Below the pieces are notes generated by a model. The model did no database searches. It was not told the origin of the DNA and saw only the letters and a list, made by a program, of their open reading frames with translations. Positions 5,672 to 14,099 of a DNA stretch of 43,485 nt are shown piece by piece (position 1 is the stretch's first letter; each line of letters starts with the position of its first letter). Origin of the DNA: a virus; IMG/VR virus record IMGVR_UViG_3300047586_000034, positions 1 through 43,485 of that record. One strand, 5' to 3'. A program made the translations under genes and the position numbers.

Positions 5672-6285
5672 CCTTTTGATTTTTTAAGTTGCCCGCTACA
5701 TAACTGGGAAAGCATTGATTTTTTTAACTGGTATTTTGTTCTTAATTCAAACATTGTGCAAATTTCAATACCATAAGCGGCGTGGTAAAAGGTGTAAATG
5801 TCTTTTTTCTTGTGGCTTGAATTCTGCTTATTTCCCGTTATTATTTTTAGTATTGTCGTTTTGCTTAAATGGCTTCCCAGCCTATATTTGCGCATTTTTT
5901 TCTTTGTCGCATCTGACCTGCGCACGCCTTTATTTACTTTTCCTTTGTATTGTGCAGATCGTTCTTTTTTAAATTCCTCTGTACGCACGCAACCCAAACA
6001 GCTGCCAGCAGTTGGGGCACAATTAAAGAATGGCTGTAAGTTATCAATATGGAATTGTTCACGTGTTATGTTGAATTCTGGCAGGCAGGGTTCTAATATT
6101 GTAAATACCAAATCAGCCTCACCATATTTGTTGTAATGATTTTGCAGTTTTGGAGAGTGGTGTTTGTTTTCCCTTAAATCCTTTTTATGTCGTGCCCACC
6201 TGCTGCTTATGTTTACAGCACTACCAATATAAAAACGCTGTGGTTTTAACTGTGATTCAATCTTATAAATTCCGCTGAGTTGCAT
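5653..6285 (-). CDS. GIY-YIG homing endonuclease (copy 1, in endolysin gene)
   Basis: The 210-residue product starts with a GIY-YIG nuclease domain: GIY at residues 5-7, YIG at 19-21, Arg in SSRWARH, and the Glu-containing REQFHIDNLQPFFN. It is followed by a basic region with NUMOD-like DNA-binding repeats (RRSDATKKKMRKYRLGSHLS). ATG at 6285 matches the starts of the two paralogues; the longer TTG start at 6291 is less likely. It sits inside the 5' end of the endolysin gene and overlaps both the remnant and the rebuilt gene. AT-rich relative to its neighbours. It should cut a phage lacking the insert at the same place. Confidence 0.9.
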   Translation of the reverse strand: MQLSGIYKIESQLKPQRFYIGSAVNISSRWARHKKDLRENKHHSPKLQNHYNKYGEADLVFTILEPCLPEFNITREQFHIDNLQPFFNCAPTAGSCLGCVRTEEFKKERSAQYKGKVNKGVRRSDATKKKMRKYRLGSHLSKTTILKIITGNKQNSSHKKKDIYTFYHAAYGIEICTMFELRTKYQLKKSMLSQLCSGQLKKSKGWILIN

Positions 6286-6394
6286 ATCCAAAGGTACAAA
6301 ATATTAGCCACCGCACCCCCAAAAAAGCAGCCACGCTTATTACCTTGGCAATAAACGTGGTGCGGTTCTGTTGTATAAGTTCCTCGAAAATCAT
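6263..6394 (-). pseudogene. Truncated 5' remnant of the endolysin gene
   Basis: ATG at 6394 overlaps the stop of the holin-like gene as ATGA, the coupling expected for the original endolysin start. Its first 27 residues (IFEELIQQNRTTFIAKV, SVAAFLGV) match residues 7-32 of the intact endolysin (IFEDLIKVNKAAFIAKV, SVAAYLGV) closely in protein but much less in DNA. The match ends after LGV, and the frame then runs 16 unrelated codons to a stop inside the endonuclease gene. It is the cut-off beginning of the gene that the GIY-YIG element entered. Confidence 0.8.
6289..6323 (-). promoter_or_regulatory. Possible promoter of the GIY-YIG gene
   Basis: TACCTTTG (6296-6289) fits the Bacteroidota TAnnTTTG box and lies 3 bases from the ATG at 6285. 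A TTTG at 6323-6320 stands 23 bp upstream, slightly long for the -33 element. The two other GIY-YIG genes have similar boxes at the same distance (TACCTTTA before 7742, TATATTTA before 19899), so the element may carry its own promoter and give a nearly leaderless message. Confidence 0.4.
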
Positions 6395-6852
6395 TTACTT
6401 ACTGCCGCTTTTTGTTCAGCGACTTTGGGGTTAAATAGGGTTTCAATCCAATCCAGCGCACCTTTCATCCATGGTATGTTATATGCACCGTTTGCCGCCA
6501 GCCCTGCCGCAAAGCCGTGGATAACGGCCAAGAGGATAGGGAAACCAGCAGCATAACCAATCTTTAACAAATCGGTTGCAACCAGTATTACAATAGCCAC
6601 GCCCCAAGCTACCAGCTGGCGTGGCCAACGCTTAACTATCTTAAGCACGCCGTTTATAAATGTTGCCAAAAAGGCAATAAGCAGCGTAAATGCGCCAAAG
6701 TCTGCCAGCCACCTGTTTGGGTTAATAATTACATCAGCCCAGCTGGCGGGTGGTGCAGTTGGCGGGCTTGTGTCCTGTGCCATAAGCATTGGTGTAAAAA
6801 GTACTGCCGTAGCAAACAGCAGCAATACAAATTTTTTAGTTTCTCTTTTCAT
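6391..6852 (-). CDS. Holin-like membrane protein
   Basis: The 153-residue protein has an N-terminal hydrophobic segment that looks like a signal (residues 8-25, ending LMAQ), then three more hydrophobic helices (about 53-70, 80-98, 103-122) and a polar tail. The small size, several membrane helices and place just before the endolysin start (ATGA overlap with the original start) fit a holin. No named holin family is recognised, so this is inference from context. Confidence 0.7.
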   Translation of the reverse strand: MKRETKKFVLLLFATAVLFTPMLMAQDTSPPTAPPASWADVIINPNRWLADFGAFTLLIAFLATFINGVLKIVKRWPRQLVAWGVAIVILVATDLLKIGYAAGFPILLAVIHGFAAGLAANGAYNIPWMKGALDWIETLFNPKVAEQKAAVSK

Positions 6853-6881
6853 AGTGTTGAATTTAAGTTAATTGTGTGTAA

Positions 6882-7184
6882 CTATTTTATGCCCTGTACT
6901 TTTCTGATTATGTCGTCAATATCTTTCTTGTCCACCTTGATGCGCCCCAGCTCTTCACAGTCTAATTTTAACTTTTCAATATCGATGCCGTGTGTAGTCA
7001 CAGTGGCCTTGTATTCGTCAAGTTTTTTAAACATCTGACCCCACTGTTCCTCTACCACCCCAGATACGGAATGTATGACGATTGCAACCAATACCCTTTT
7101 TAACCACCTGCCACTAAAAATCAGCACTGGCGTTAAAATTATCATGATTACCCAAAACTGCAGGTCAAATATTTTTTCCATCAT
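6882..7184 (-). CDS. Small membrane-anchored protein, 100 aa
   Basis: An N-terminal transmembrane helix (FWVIMIILTPVLIFSGRWL) is followed by a charged helical region likely to form a coiled coil (residues 45-100). This is the layout of inner-membrane spanin subunits or accessory lysis proteins. The ATG at 7184 overlaps as ATGA with the stop of the remnant coding tail at 7181-7261, showing that before the endonuclease insertion it was coupled to the membrane gene at 7806-8210. Confidence 0.7.
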   Translation of the reverse strand: MMEKIFDLQFWVIMIILTPVLIFSGRWLKRVLVAIVIHSVSGVVEEQWGQMFKKLDEYKATVTTHGIDIEKLKLDCEELGRIKVDKKDIDDIIRKVQGIK

Positions 7185-7261
7185 TTCTTTTTTTTAAGGG
7201 GTGTTACTATTATGTTGTATTGCCGCTTGTAAATGCTATCACCCGTGATATTTTTTTCTGC
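7181..7261 (-). pseudogene. Orphan 3' remnant of the membrane gene interrupted by GIY-YIG copy 2
   Basis: In a frame different from the endonuclease, 26 codons read AEKNITGDSIYKRQYNIIVT then PLKKKK and stop at a TGA that overlaps the next ATG as ATGA. The tail resembles the -1 frame extension just before the endonuclease (VDSLKYNFDIRIQKVKK). It is therefore likely the old C-terminal end of the gene at 7806-8210, cut off by the insertion. The match is short, so this rests on context as much as on similarity. Confidence 0.5.
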
Positions 7262-7742
7262 TTACTTCCCTATAACTCCAAGCATCGTTCCCCTTCTTAG
7301 CCTTAGACATTTTCAATTTTGTATCGTCTGTCATTTTTAACTTGGAACTACTCATTTTTAATTTCGTATCATCTGAAAGAAAATGCTTTTTACCTTTTGC
7401 GTTCTGATTACCCTTCATTTTACTGATTGTCTCAATTGAGTGTTTTACCCCAATTCTACTCCCTGCCGTTAAACAGACATTGAAATATGGATTAAAAGCG
7501 TCAATAAAAAACTGCTCATTTCTAATCAGGTCGCACTTTTCACAACCGATAATTACTGAAAATATTAAATCTGATTCGCCGTATTTGTTAAAGTGGTTTT
7601 GGAGTTTGGGGTTGTAGTGTATTCCTTTTCTTAACTCACGTAAATGATCACGCCAGCGGCGTTGGATATTAACACCACTACCAACGTAAATTCTGTGTGG
7701 CTTTTTTAATGATTGAATTTTATATATACCGCTGATTTTCAT
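7239..7742 (-). CDS. GIY-YIG homing endonuclease (copy 2)
   Basis: A 167-residue protein with GIY (residues 5-7) and YVG (19-21), Arg in QRRWRDH, and NEQFFIDAFNPYFN carrying the usual Glu. The C-terminal half has NUMOD3-like repeats (SIETISKMK, DDTKLKM twice) for DNA binding. Strong similarity to copies 1 and 3 in the first 100 residues shows a common origin. It lies between the 3' end of the membrane gene and that gene's orphan tail. A TACCTTTA box stands 4 bases before the ATG. Confidence 0.9.
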   Translation of the reverse strand: MKISGIYKIQSLKKPHRIYVGSGVNIQRRWRDHLRELRKGIHYNPKLQNHFNKYGESDLIFSVIIGCEKCDLIRNEQFFIDAFNPYFNVCLTAGSRIGVKHSIETISKMKGNQNAKGKKHFLSDDTKLKMSSSKLKMTDDTKLKMSKAKKGNDAWSYREVSRKKYHG

Positions 7743-7805
7743 TACGTAAAGGTACTTATTTTTTAACCTTTTGGATCCTTATATCAAAGTTATATTTAAG
7801 CGAAT

Positions 7806-8210
7806 CTACTCGTTTTTTTTTAAAGCCTCCTGTAGTGCCTGAATCTTTTCGTCCTTATAATTACTCAATTCCTCGTTTGCCTTAAGTGTCTTTTCAAGTG
7901 TCCGAACATAACTCCGGTCAAGTACATAATATGCGCCCTGCAATGTATTTACGTTTGCCTTGGTTACCGTGTTTTCATCAGTAACCCCCTTTATTTTGCC
8001 ATCAATACCCTTCATCCATACCAGTATTGCCCTGTTCTGCACGCCCTGCTTGGCCAGTGTATCAAGCACTGCCTTATTGGCCTCCCCTGCCTTGTATTTG
8101 TTTACTGCCGTGGTGGCAATGAGTGTACCAATGGTAAGTATGGAAGTGCCCAGCCAGAAAAGTTCTTTGGCATTTTTAATAAAGCTGAATATGTTGGGCT
8201 TTTCTTCCAT
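7806..8210 (-). CDS. Single-pass membrane protein with coiled-coil tail
   Basis: One transmembrane helix (about residues 17-35, LFWLGTSILTIGTLIATTAV) and a long polar helical region (75-134) suggest an inner-membrane anchored coiled coil, possibly an i-spanin or holin partner. The start overlaps the tailspike stop as TAATG. The zero frame ends KKNE at 7806, right after a run of nine A containing an in-frame A AAA AAC slippery heptamer. A -1 shift there would extend it by about 20 residues to a TAA at 7756. This may be programmed, an indel or a sequencing error. Confidence 0.75.
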   Translation of the reverse strand: MEEKPNIFSFIKNAKELFWLGTSILTIGTLIATTAVNKYKAGEANKAVLDTLAKQGVQNRAILVWMKGIDGKIKGVTDENTVTKANVNTLQGAYYVLDRSYVRTLEKTLKANEELSNYKDEKIQALQEALKKNE

Positions 8211-10111
8211 TACACCACATTTAACTGTATTGGGCTTATAACTTCATACTGCATATTTATTGCAAAGTTTTGGTCAAGCGTGCCTTTAATAACTGGGGCG
8301 TTAAACTTAACTGTATCATCCCCATTACACCCATCAAAGGTATTGCCAAACACAACAATATTGCCAGTGGCGGTAATATCGCTTTCGGTGGGTTCTTGCG
8401 GCAGGTTGATAAACCTAAAATAATTACCTGTAACAATGACATTTTTTATATCAACCACACCCGTCCCTCCAATTTCCACGGCGTGATATTTGGTTGAAAA
8501 CATACAGCCCTGTGCATTTAAGGCGTTATTTTGTATAATCATATTTTCAACCTTGCCACTATAAAAGTCAATAACGGGGTTGGCGGTGGCTGTGCCAAAC
8601 TCATTATCCATGTTGTTATTCCTTATGATTAAGTTCTTAATAGGGAACTGGTTAGAGTAGCACATAAAAATTGGCACGTTCACACCACTTACGCTGTTTT
8701 TCTTAAATGTATTGCCCTCAATAACCAAGTTATCAATACCATCCGTTTCATCCCCTGCACCACCCACATGATAAGGGGCACTTAAAAAGAAAAAAGCAGA
8801 CATACCGCTTACAGTGTTATTCTTAATAATTACATTTTTATAATGCAATTTCAAATCAGCTGTAAGGCAAAAGGTTACGCCGCCTGTCTGTTCCGAAATA
8901 ATGGTATTGTCTTCAAAAATGAAAAAATCAGCCTCCCCAGCGTGGCTTAAATCAACCATATCCCCTGTTGTTACCCAACCTTTGGTCGTGAAAAATTTAT
9001 TGCCCTTAATTATTGTGTTTATGTTCCTTATGCCTGCACCTTGGTTGCAATAGTTATGCTCATAAAATATATATTCGGCTGGCGGGTGGGTTGACATTGC
9101 GTCGCCATGCGCTGCCCCAAGGCCATCAAAATCGGGCATCGTAAGGCACTCCCCATTAAGGCGGTTGTGGTGTATGTATATTTCACGGGTTGGAATCCAG
9201 TTGCCCGATGGGTCAAGGGCGTGCCTGCCGCCAACAATATCACAGCCCACAATTTCGCCCTTGGCACAGCCGTACATAATAATGCCGTAATTATTTCCTG
9301 TTCTGTTTTGCTGGTATGCAAAGTCACGGGTCGTAAAGTTTTCAACCTTGAACTGCACGGTATTGCAAAGGAACATTGTGGTTATGCCTGCGCCAACAAT
9401 GTTGCAATCGTACATAAATACATTTTTGCAATAGTTTGTAAACACTGCTGTGTTGCCGTGTACCTGTGAACCGTTATAACGAAAACCACGCAGGGTAAAT
9501 TCAAGGCAATTCATTTTTGTAACCCTCACACCCCCCACGTAATCCAGCCTTATTGGTTCATAAAGCGTTATCACGTTCGTGGTGGTATTTACCACATATA
9601 CCTCGGCATGTTCGCCGCCGACATTGCCCTGCTGCCCCTTCCAAAATGCGCCAGTACCGCCAACATCGGTGGAGGTGGTCATAATTAAGTTATCACCCTT
9701 TGCCAGCGTAAGTGCCAAGGCATGTGATACGGTAATTTGTATATCGCCACGGCTGGGCGTAATGCTTTCCCATGTGCCGATTGAGCCTTGGAAAACAAGA
9801 AAGTAATTGCCAGTAAAATTTAAGGCGTTTATCCGTGAACCGTTGATAAACTCAATGTGGATATTTTTTGTAACTGTGACAGTTTGGCTGCTTACATATA
9901 CATACTCGCCCTTTGAAAAAACTATTGTTGCGCCCACGGGCAGGGCTGCGAACATTACATTTAACTCGGTATGGCTAAAATTCACTCCAGCTGTTATGCC
10001 AAAGTCCTCTACAAAATAAAACATTTGCGGATTTACATTCGCAAAATTATAGTTAAGGTCTGCCACAAACTCCTCACCCGTCTGCCCTATTGCCAGCGTT
10101 TCTACACTCAT
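8210..10111 (-). CDS. Right-handed beta-helix tailspike / receptor-binding protein
   Basis: The 633-residue protein has a short N-terminal attachment region, then a pectate-lyase-like start (GATIVFSKGEYVYVSS...IHIEFINGSRINAL) and many regularly spaced beta-helix rungs with Asn/Val/Ile ladders (VIIKNNTVSG, LVIEGNTFKKN, LIIRNNNMDNE, VIVTGNYF). This is typical of phage tailspikes that bind or cut surface polysaccharide. No catalytic residues can be assigned by eye. It overlaps the FN3 fibre gene as ATGA and the next membrane gene as TAATG. Phage tailspikes usually act as trimers outside the cell. Confidence 0.85.
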   Translation of the reverse strand: MSVETLAIGQTGEEFVADLNYNFANVNPQMFYFVEDFGITAGVNFSHTELNVMFAALPVGATIVFSKGEYVYVSSQTVTVTKNIHIEFINGSRINALNFTGNYFLVFQGSIGTWESITPSRGDIQITVSHALALTLAKGDNLIMTTSTDVGGTGAFWKGQQGNVGGEHAEVYVVNTTTNVITLYEPIRLDYVGGVRVTKMNCLEFTLRGFRYNGSQVHGNTAVFTNYCKNVFMYDCNIVGAGITTMFLCNTVQFKVENFTTRDFAYQQNRTGNNYGIIMYGCAKGEIVGCDIVGGRHALDPSGNWIPTREIYIHHNRLNGECLTMPDFDGLGAAHGDAMSTHPPAEYIFYEHNYCNQGAGIRNINTIIKGNKFFTTKGWVTTGDMVDLSHAGEADFFIFEDNTIISEQTGGVTFCLTADLKLHYKNVIIKNNTVSGMSAFFFLSAPYHVGGAGDETDGIDNLVIEGNTFKKNSVSGVNVPIFMCYSNQFPIKNLIIRNNNMDNEFGTATANPVIDFYSGKVENMIIQNNALNAQGCMFSTKYHAVEIGGTGVVDIKNVIVTGNYFRFINLPQEPTESDITATGNIVVFGNTFDGCNGDDTVKFNAPVIKGTLDQNFAINMQYEVISPIQLNVV

Positions 10112-11541
10112 AAGCCATACTTGTTTTTCAAGTAATTATATATTGCCAATTCTTGTGCTGCACTGTCTTTTACATTGCGCACAATGACCTCTTTAAATTC
10201 GCTGTTGCCATTATACACCCCTGCACCACTTGCGCCAAGGGTTAAGCCCCCCATGTCGCCACTCGGGTTACTTGCCCACAAAGCGGGTGCAGCTGCATCT
10301 TTTGTTAATTTACCACCATTGGCAACACTGGTAATTAATACCCGTACTATCATCCAAGCATCAAGGGTAATAAGTTCATGGCCAGCACCATAAAGACAGG
10401 TGCAAGAAAGATACCCAGCTGCCATCTGACCCAATGCAGCTGTCTGGTATGTTTTACCATCAAGTGCCATATCGTAAAGCTGCGACCGTTTTATACGCAA
10501 AACTGCATAAATATACTCTGGTTGTACCAGTGTAAAAGTGGACTGCATAAGATCGTTTGAACCATCAAATAACACCCCATCGGCAGACCATAACGGTTTC
10601 GCCGTACCACTGCCTGTAAGGTTGTGCCCGCTGCCCAGTTTATCGTTCCACTGTGAAACATAGTTTGAACCATCCTTTGTTATTGTTGCCAAATCATCGG
10701 CAATATATTGGCCAACTGTTTGCCCATCACCTATAAGCGTTGAAACTGTCGTCCATGCGTTGGCAGTTGCATAATTAGTATAAAGCCCCTCCCTAACTGC
10801 CCGAACACGGTAATAATAATGCAGCCCAAGGGTAAGCCCCGTATTGGGGTAACTAACTGCGCCAGAGGCCGTGGCGTGTATTTCGGCAAAGGTAACGCTA
10901 TCGGTTGAGCGCTCAATGCTTATACCCTCCTCGTTATTGCTGCCATTCGCCCACGCAAGGTTTATCTGGGTGTCGGAAATAACGGTAAGCGTAAGTGCTG
11001 TACAGTTGCCGTTTGGTGCAACTGCCTCGGGTGTCCATAATGACTGCCCCGTCCTGTTGCTTTTTACCTGCCCGTAAGCATTAAGCGTACCAGCCCAGTA
11101 AATTGGCAGTAAAAACATTTTATGCAGTTCGTTTATTGCCTTGGCCGTAAGGGTTACGCCAGCTTTTAATATGCCAATTTTGCGCAGTAAGTTGGGCGCT
11201 GCCGCATCGTATTGCGTGGGTGTTCTTTGTAAATCCCAAGCCACCAGCGCTGCCTCACTGGCTGTACGCCATGTTGTGCCATCTTTCTTTATCCAAATAT
11301 AGTCAGTGTCGGCGTTTTTATAGGCTGCTGTCTGGGGGCACTGGAAGGTATAATTGCCAGCTGTGCCACCCACTGTAAGGTAATCCGTTTTGCCCCGCAC
11401 CTCGTTGTACAGCTTGCCGCCCGTTATGTTTGTGATAGTACCAAGGAATTCAAAAATGGATTCAATCATTGTACCATCAAAATATACATACGGCTGGCCT
11501 GTGCCAATGCGTGTCTTACCTATGCCTATGCGTATTGTCAT
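10108..11541 (-). CDS. Tail fibre-like protein with FN3 domain
   Basis: In the 477-residue product, residues 1-170 are an unknown virion-anchoring part. About residues 175-265 form a fibronectin type III domain (LTLTVISDTQINLAWANG, HYYYRVRAVREG). The C-terminal 190 residues look like a concanavalin/LamG-type jelly roll (DGVLFDGSNDLMQST, NSEFKEVIVRNV) ending in a conserved-looking QELAIYNYLKNKYGL. FN3 and LamG-like modules are common in phage appendages that touch carbohydrates. It precedes the tailspike gene, with which it overlaps by 4 bases. Confidence 0.75.
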   Translation of the reverse strand: MTIRIGIGKTRIGTGQPYVYFDGTMIESIFEFLGTITNITGGKLYNEVRGKTDYLTVGGTAGNYTFQCPQTAAYKNADTDYIWIKKDGTTWRTASEAALVAWDLQRTPTQYDAAAPNLLRKIGILKAGVTLTAKAINELHKMFLLPIYWAGTLNAYGQVKSNRTGQSLWTPEAVAPNGNCTALTLTVISDTQINLAWANGSNNEEGISIERSTDSVTFAEIHATASGAVSYPNTGLTLGLHYYYRVRAVREGLYTNYATANAWTTVSTLIGDGQTVGQYIADDLATITKDGSNYVSQWNDKLGSGHNLTGSGTAKPLWSADGVLFDGSNDLMQSTFTLVQPEYIYAVLRIKRSQLYDMALDGKTYQTAALGQMAAGYLSCTCLYGAGHELITLDAWMIVRVLITSVANGGKLTKDAAAPALWASNPSGDMGGLTLGASGAGVYNGNSEFKEVIVRNVKDSAAQELAIYNYLKNKYGL

Positions 11542-11544
11542 AGC

Positions 11545-11811
11545 TTAAATACCATAACCAACGTAAATACCTGTGGCGGTTGTACCGTCCTTTTTAATTT
11601 TTTTGCAAAGTACTGGGTCTGCAAAGTAAACCTGCGAATCAACTGTTTTGGTTACCGCCTCGCTGTCTTGGTTGTTTATGGGCACATAACAAATGTTGCC
11701 AGCGCCAGTGCTACGGATAAAAAAGCCATTGCCCGATTCATCAGTATAATCAACGCTGGCCACACTTACGGCCAATTCCCTTATTATGTTACCGACTGCT
11801 GTATTTTTCAT
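11545..11811 (-). CDS. Small structural protein, 88 aa
   Basis: A beta-rich 88-residue protein (DESGNGFFIRSTGAGNICYV, ending GTTATGIYVGYGI) between the connector gene and the fibre gene. Its size, beta content and place suggest a head decoration, head-tail joining or fibre-attachment protein. No family is recognised. It ends 3 bases before the ATG of the fibre gene. Confidence 0.75.
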   Translation of the reverse strand: MKNTAVGNIIRELAVSVASVDYTDESGNGFFIRSTGAGNICYVPINNQDSEAVTKTVDSQVYFADPVLCKKIKKDGTTATGIYVGYGI

Positions 11812-11825
11812 GGTATATTGTTTTT

Positions 11826-12356
11826 TTAATCTCCAATAACATTAAACGTGCGTGTCTGCCCGCCCATGCGGGTACACCTCAAAAGCGGGTAATCCTTGCT
11901 GTTACGGCGCAGGTACAAAGCAACTTCTTCCTTAATCGATGCACCCATAAGGGCTGCCTCCGTAGCCAGCCTTTGCACCGCTTTGTCGCTGGCTGGGGTG
12001 CTAAAGTCCGTATCCTTTACCGTAATGCCCGCAGCTGTATAGTTAAACGGCTGGCGGCTGGTGTAGCGGCCAAAGGCGTAATACATGATGCAGGCACGGA
12101 GGCCTTGGAAATATGCGGTGCGGTTTGAGTATGTGTATTTGCCACCATCCAGCAGTGCTTTGTTCTTATCGCTTAAGCTGGGCGGGCTGGTCTGTGCCTC
12201 ATCCATAATTTCTGCCAGCAGGGCATCCCCCAGCCATGCCTTGACGTCAAATAGCTGCGCCTCAATTACAAACTGCGGCCACACAATAGAATTCTTCACA
12301 CTGTCTGCAATGTGCTTATAGGCTGCCAAATCTGCTATGGTTACAAGTGGTATCAT
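11826..12356 (-). CDS. Head-tail connector-like protein
   Basis: A 176-residue, mostly helical protein (starts MIPLVTIADLAAYKHIADSV) whose length and pattern (AWLGDALLAEI, YFQGLRACIMYYAFGRY) fit the gp6-like/DUF6712-type connectors that follow portals in Bacteroidota phages. It overlaps the portal stop as ATGA. Assignment to the adaptor ring below the portal is inferred from position and helical content. Confidence 0.7.
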   Translation of the reverse strand: MIPLVTIADLAAYKHIADSVKNSIVWPQFVIEAQLFDVKAWLGDALLAEIMDEAQTSPPSLSDKNKALLDGGKYTYSNRTAYFQGLRACIMYYAFGRYTSRQPFNYTAAGITVKDTDFSTPASDKAVQRLATEAALMGASIKEEVALYLRRNSKDYPLLRCTRMGGQTRTFNVIGD

Positions 12357-13528
12357 ACTGGCGGTGTTGCTGGTGGGGTTGGTGCTGCGGGTGCTACAAT
12401 GTACGCAAGCTGCTGCAAACTGTAATCACTGAACTTTACAGGGTATAAGGCCATTAAATCCATAAATGCCACCTCCAGTACCCTGCGCTCGTCCTTGGTT
12501 ATGCTGTTCATAAAGTTAAAAGCATCGTTCATCAGATCGCTGCCAAACCCCTTGTTTCCTGTGTCAATACCCCGCAAAATTGGCGGGATAAAGGACATGC
12601 GGGCAATGTTTTCCTGTACCGTACCCTCTGTGTACTGGTACTGCTTGTCGTAATTCTTGGCATCAAAGGGTATAAACTGGGGTATTTCTTCATCCCCATC
12701 CACATCAACCACCCATATTTTGCTTGTATTGTTATCGCCCTGCATCCGTTTTATTTCGGCTGCACTGCTGGCCTGCTCTTGGTTGTACGGGTCGTCCTCA
12801 TCCAGCGTGCCATCATCGGTGGTCTTAAACTTTTTACCCTTGCGTACAAGTATACCGCTGGGCAGAAAATTAAATTTGGCGTTGCGGTGTTTTACCGTAC
12901 TTACGCTTTCCTCGGTAAGCATGTCCGTAATAACTGCATCAAAGGGGCATATCGGGTATTCCAAATCGCCATCGGCTGTGAAATACATAATCTGGCCAAG
13001 GTACTTTTCTGGGCTGCCAGCCTTTACCATTTCCTCGATGACGGTATCTGGGTTAAAGCGGTTGATATATTTTATGTCCGAGTTTTTGAACACCAGCCCC
13101 TTTATGCCTGTCCAGTCTGGGTGTACTGCGATGCGGCCTGTATACTGTTTGTTGCGGTCAATCTCAATGCGGCAATGTTCAAATGGCACGTTGTAATACT
13201 CGCACGGCTCTGCCAGCCCGTTGTATTTTACCAGCACTGCAAAGCCATTAAATTTACGTAAATCCTTGGCGCACTTGCGCAGCAGGCTGTTTGCCCTTTC
13301 CTTGCGCTCGTTCAGTACCATTTCACCCAGTACCGTGTCCCGCAGGCCAGCACCCACAATAAACTTCGTGTAAATATCCACGCACACCTTGCCCGTGCCG
13401 CTGGCATCCACAATATCAAGTACCTTTTGCGGGTAGTCGTTATTCTGGCCGTAAGCCTTTATGTTCTTGGACAGATTGTACTGGTTCTGCTCCACCCGCT
13501 GGTTGGTAACAGCTGCACTTACCCTCAT
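12353..13528 (-). CDS. Portal protein
   Basis: The 391-residue protein has the features of HK97-type/phage SPP1-like portals: KVCVDIYTKFIVGAGL near the N terminus, then a central domain with FNGFAVLVKYNG and YYNVPFEHCRI, a long helix region after ARMSFIPPILRGID, and a Pro-rich tail. The portal forms the dodecameric ring through which DNA enters the head. It is placed after the capsid gene here, the reverse of the usual terminase-portal-protease-capsid order. ATG at 13528 lies 3 bases after the preceding stop. Confidence 0.85.
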   Translation of the reverse strand: MRVSAAVTNQRVEQNQYNLSKNIKAYGQNNDYPQKVLDIVDASGTGKVCVDIYTKFIVGAGLRDTVLGEMVLNERKERANSLLRKCAKDLRKFNGFAVLVKYNGLAEPCEYYNVPFEHCRIEIDRNKQYTGRIAVHPDWTGIKGLVFKNSDIKYINRFNPDTVIEEMVKAGSPEKYLGQIMYFTADGDLEYPICPFDAVITDMLTEESVSTVKHRNAKFNFLPSGILVRKGKKFKTTDDGTLDEDDPYNQEQASSAAEIKRMQGDNNTSKIWVVDVDGDEEIPQFIPFDAKNYDKQYQYTEGTVQENIARMSFIPPILRGIDTGNKGFGSDLMNDAFNFMNSITKDERRVLEVAFMDLMALYPVKFSDYSLQQLAYIVAPAAPTPPATPPV

Positions 13529-13531
13529 GGC

Positions 13532-14092
13532 TTACTTACTTTTTTTTGGTGTGGCTGCTTTGTGGCTGCGGTTTTCTGTTGTGGTTGGTACAGTTTTTAC
13601 AGGCTGCTTGGCTGGTGCTGCACCTACCTTGCTGGCCTCTGGTAAATCGGCCTTGGCTGCCTCTGGTGCTTTGTCCGCCGCTGGCGCTGCGCCATTATTT
13701 GCTTCTTTATTTTCGGTACTGGCAGGCGGCACGATAGTAAGGTTACTATCCTGTTCCACTGGCTCTGGCATCACTGCAAACATGCTGGCGTTGGCCGTAT
13801 GGTCACGCAGTGCTTGCTCGGCTATTTCGTTGGTAAGATTGTCGTTGGTGACGATACCACCGCCGAAAGGCTGTATTATGTAGCCTTTCCTTAATCTGTA
13901 ATTACATGCTGGTTTGTCCATGTGTTTAAGTATTTTGAAAATCGCTTCAATGTAACACGTGTCGCAGCTGTGGTGGAAGCTCTCGCCCGTTATCTCCTCG
14001 TATGCCTCCCGTATTGCCTGCCTGCGCTCTGGTGTTTTTTGTCCATTTATATAGTCCCTTGCAAAGTTCTTAACTTCCTGTAAACGGCTCAT
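13532..14092 (-). CDS. Conserved phage protein with Cys motif and Ala/Pro-rich tail
   Basis: The first 110 residues are ordered, with RDYINGQKTPERRQAIREAY and SFHHSCDTCYIEAIFKIL, containing a CxxC pair. The last 75 residues are low-complexity Ala/Pro/Lys (PAADKAPEAAKADLPEASK), probably disordered. I recall similar proteins near head genes of Bacteroidota phages but know no function. It lies between a hairpin at 14100-14123 and the portal gene. Confidence 0.8.
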   Translation of the reverse strand: MSRLQEVKNFARDYINGQKTPERRQAIREAYEEITGESFHHSCDTCYIEAIFKILKHMDKPACNYRLRKGYIIQPFGGGIVTNDNLTNEIAEQALRDHTANASMFAVMPEPVEQDSNLTIVPPASTENKEANNGAAPAADKAPEAAKADLPEASKVGAAPAKQPVKTVPTTTENRSHKAATPKKSK

Positions 14093-14099
14093 AAGTAAG

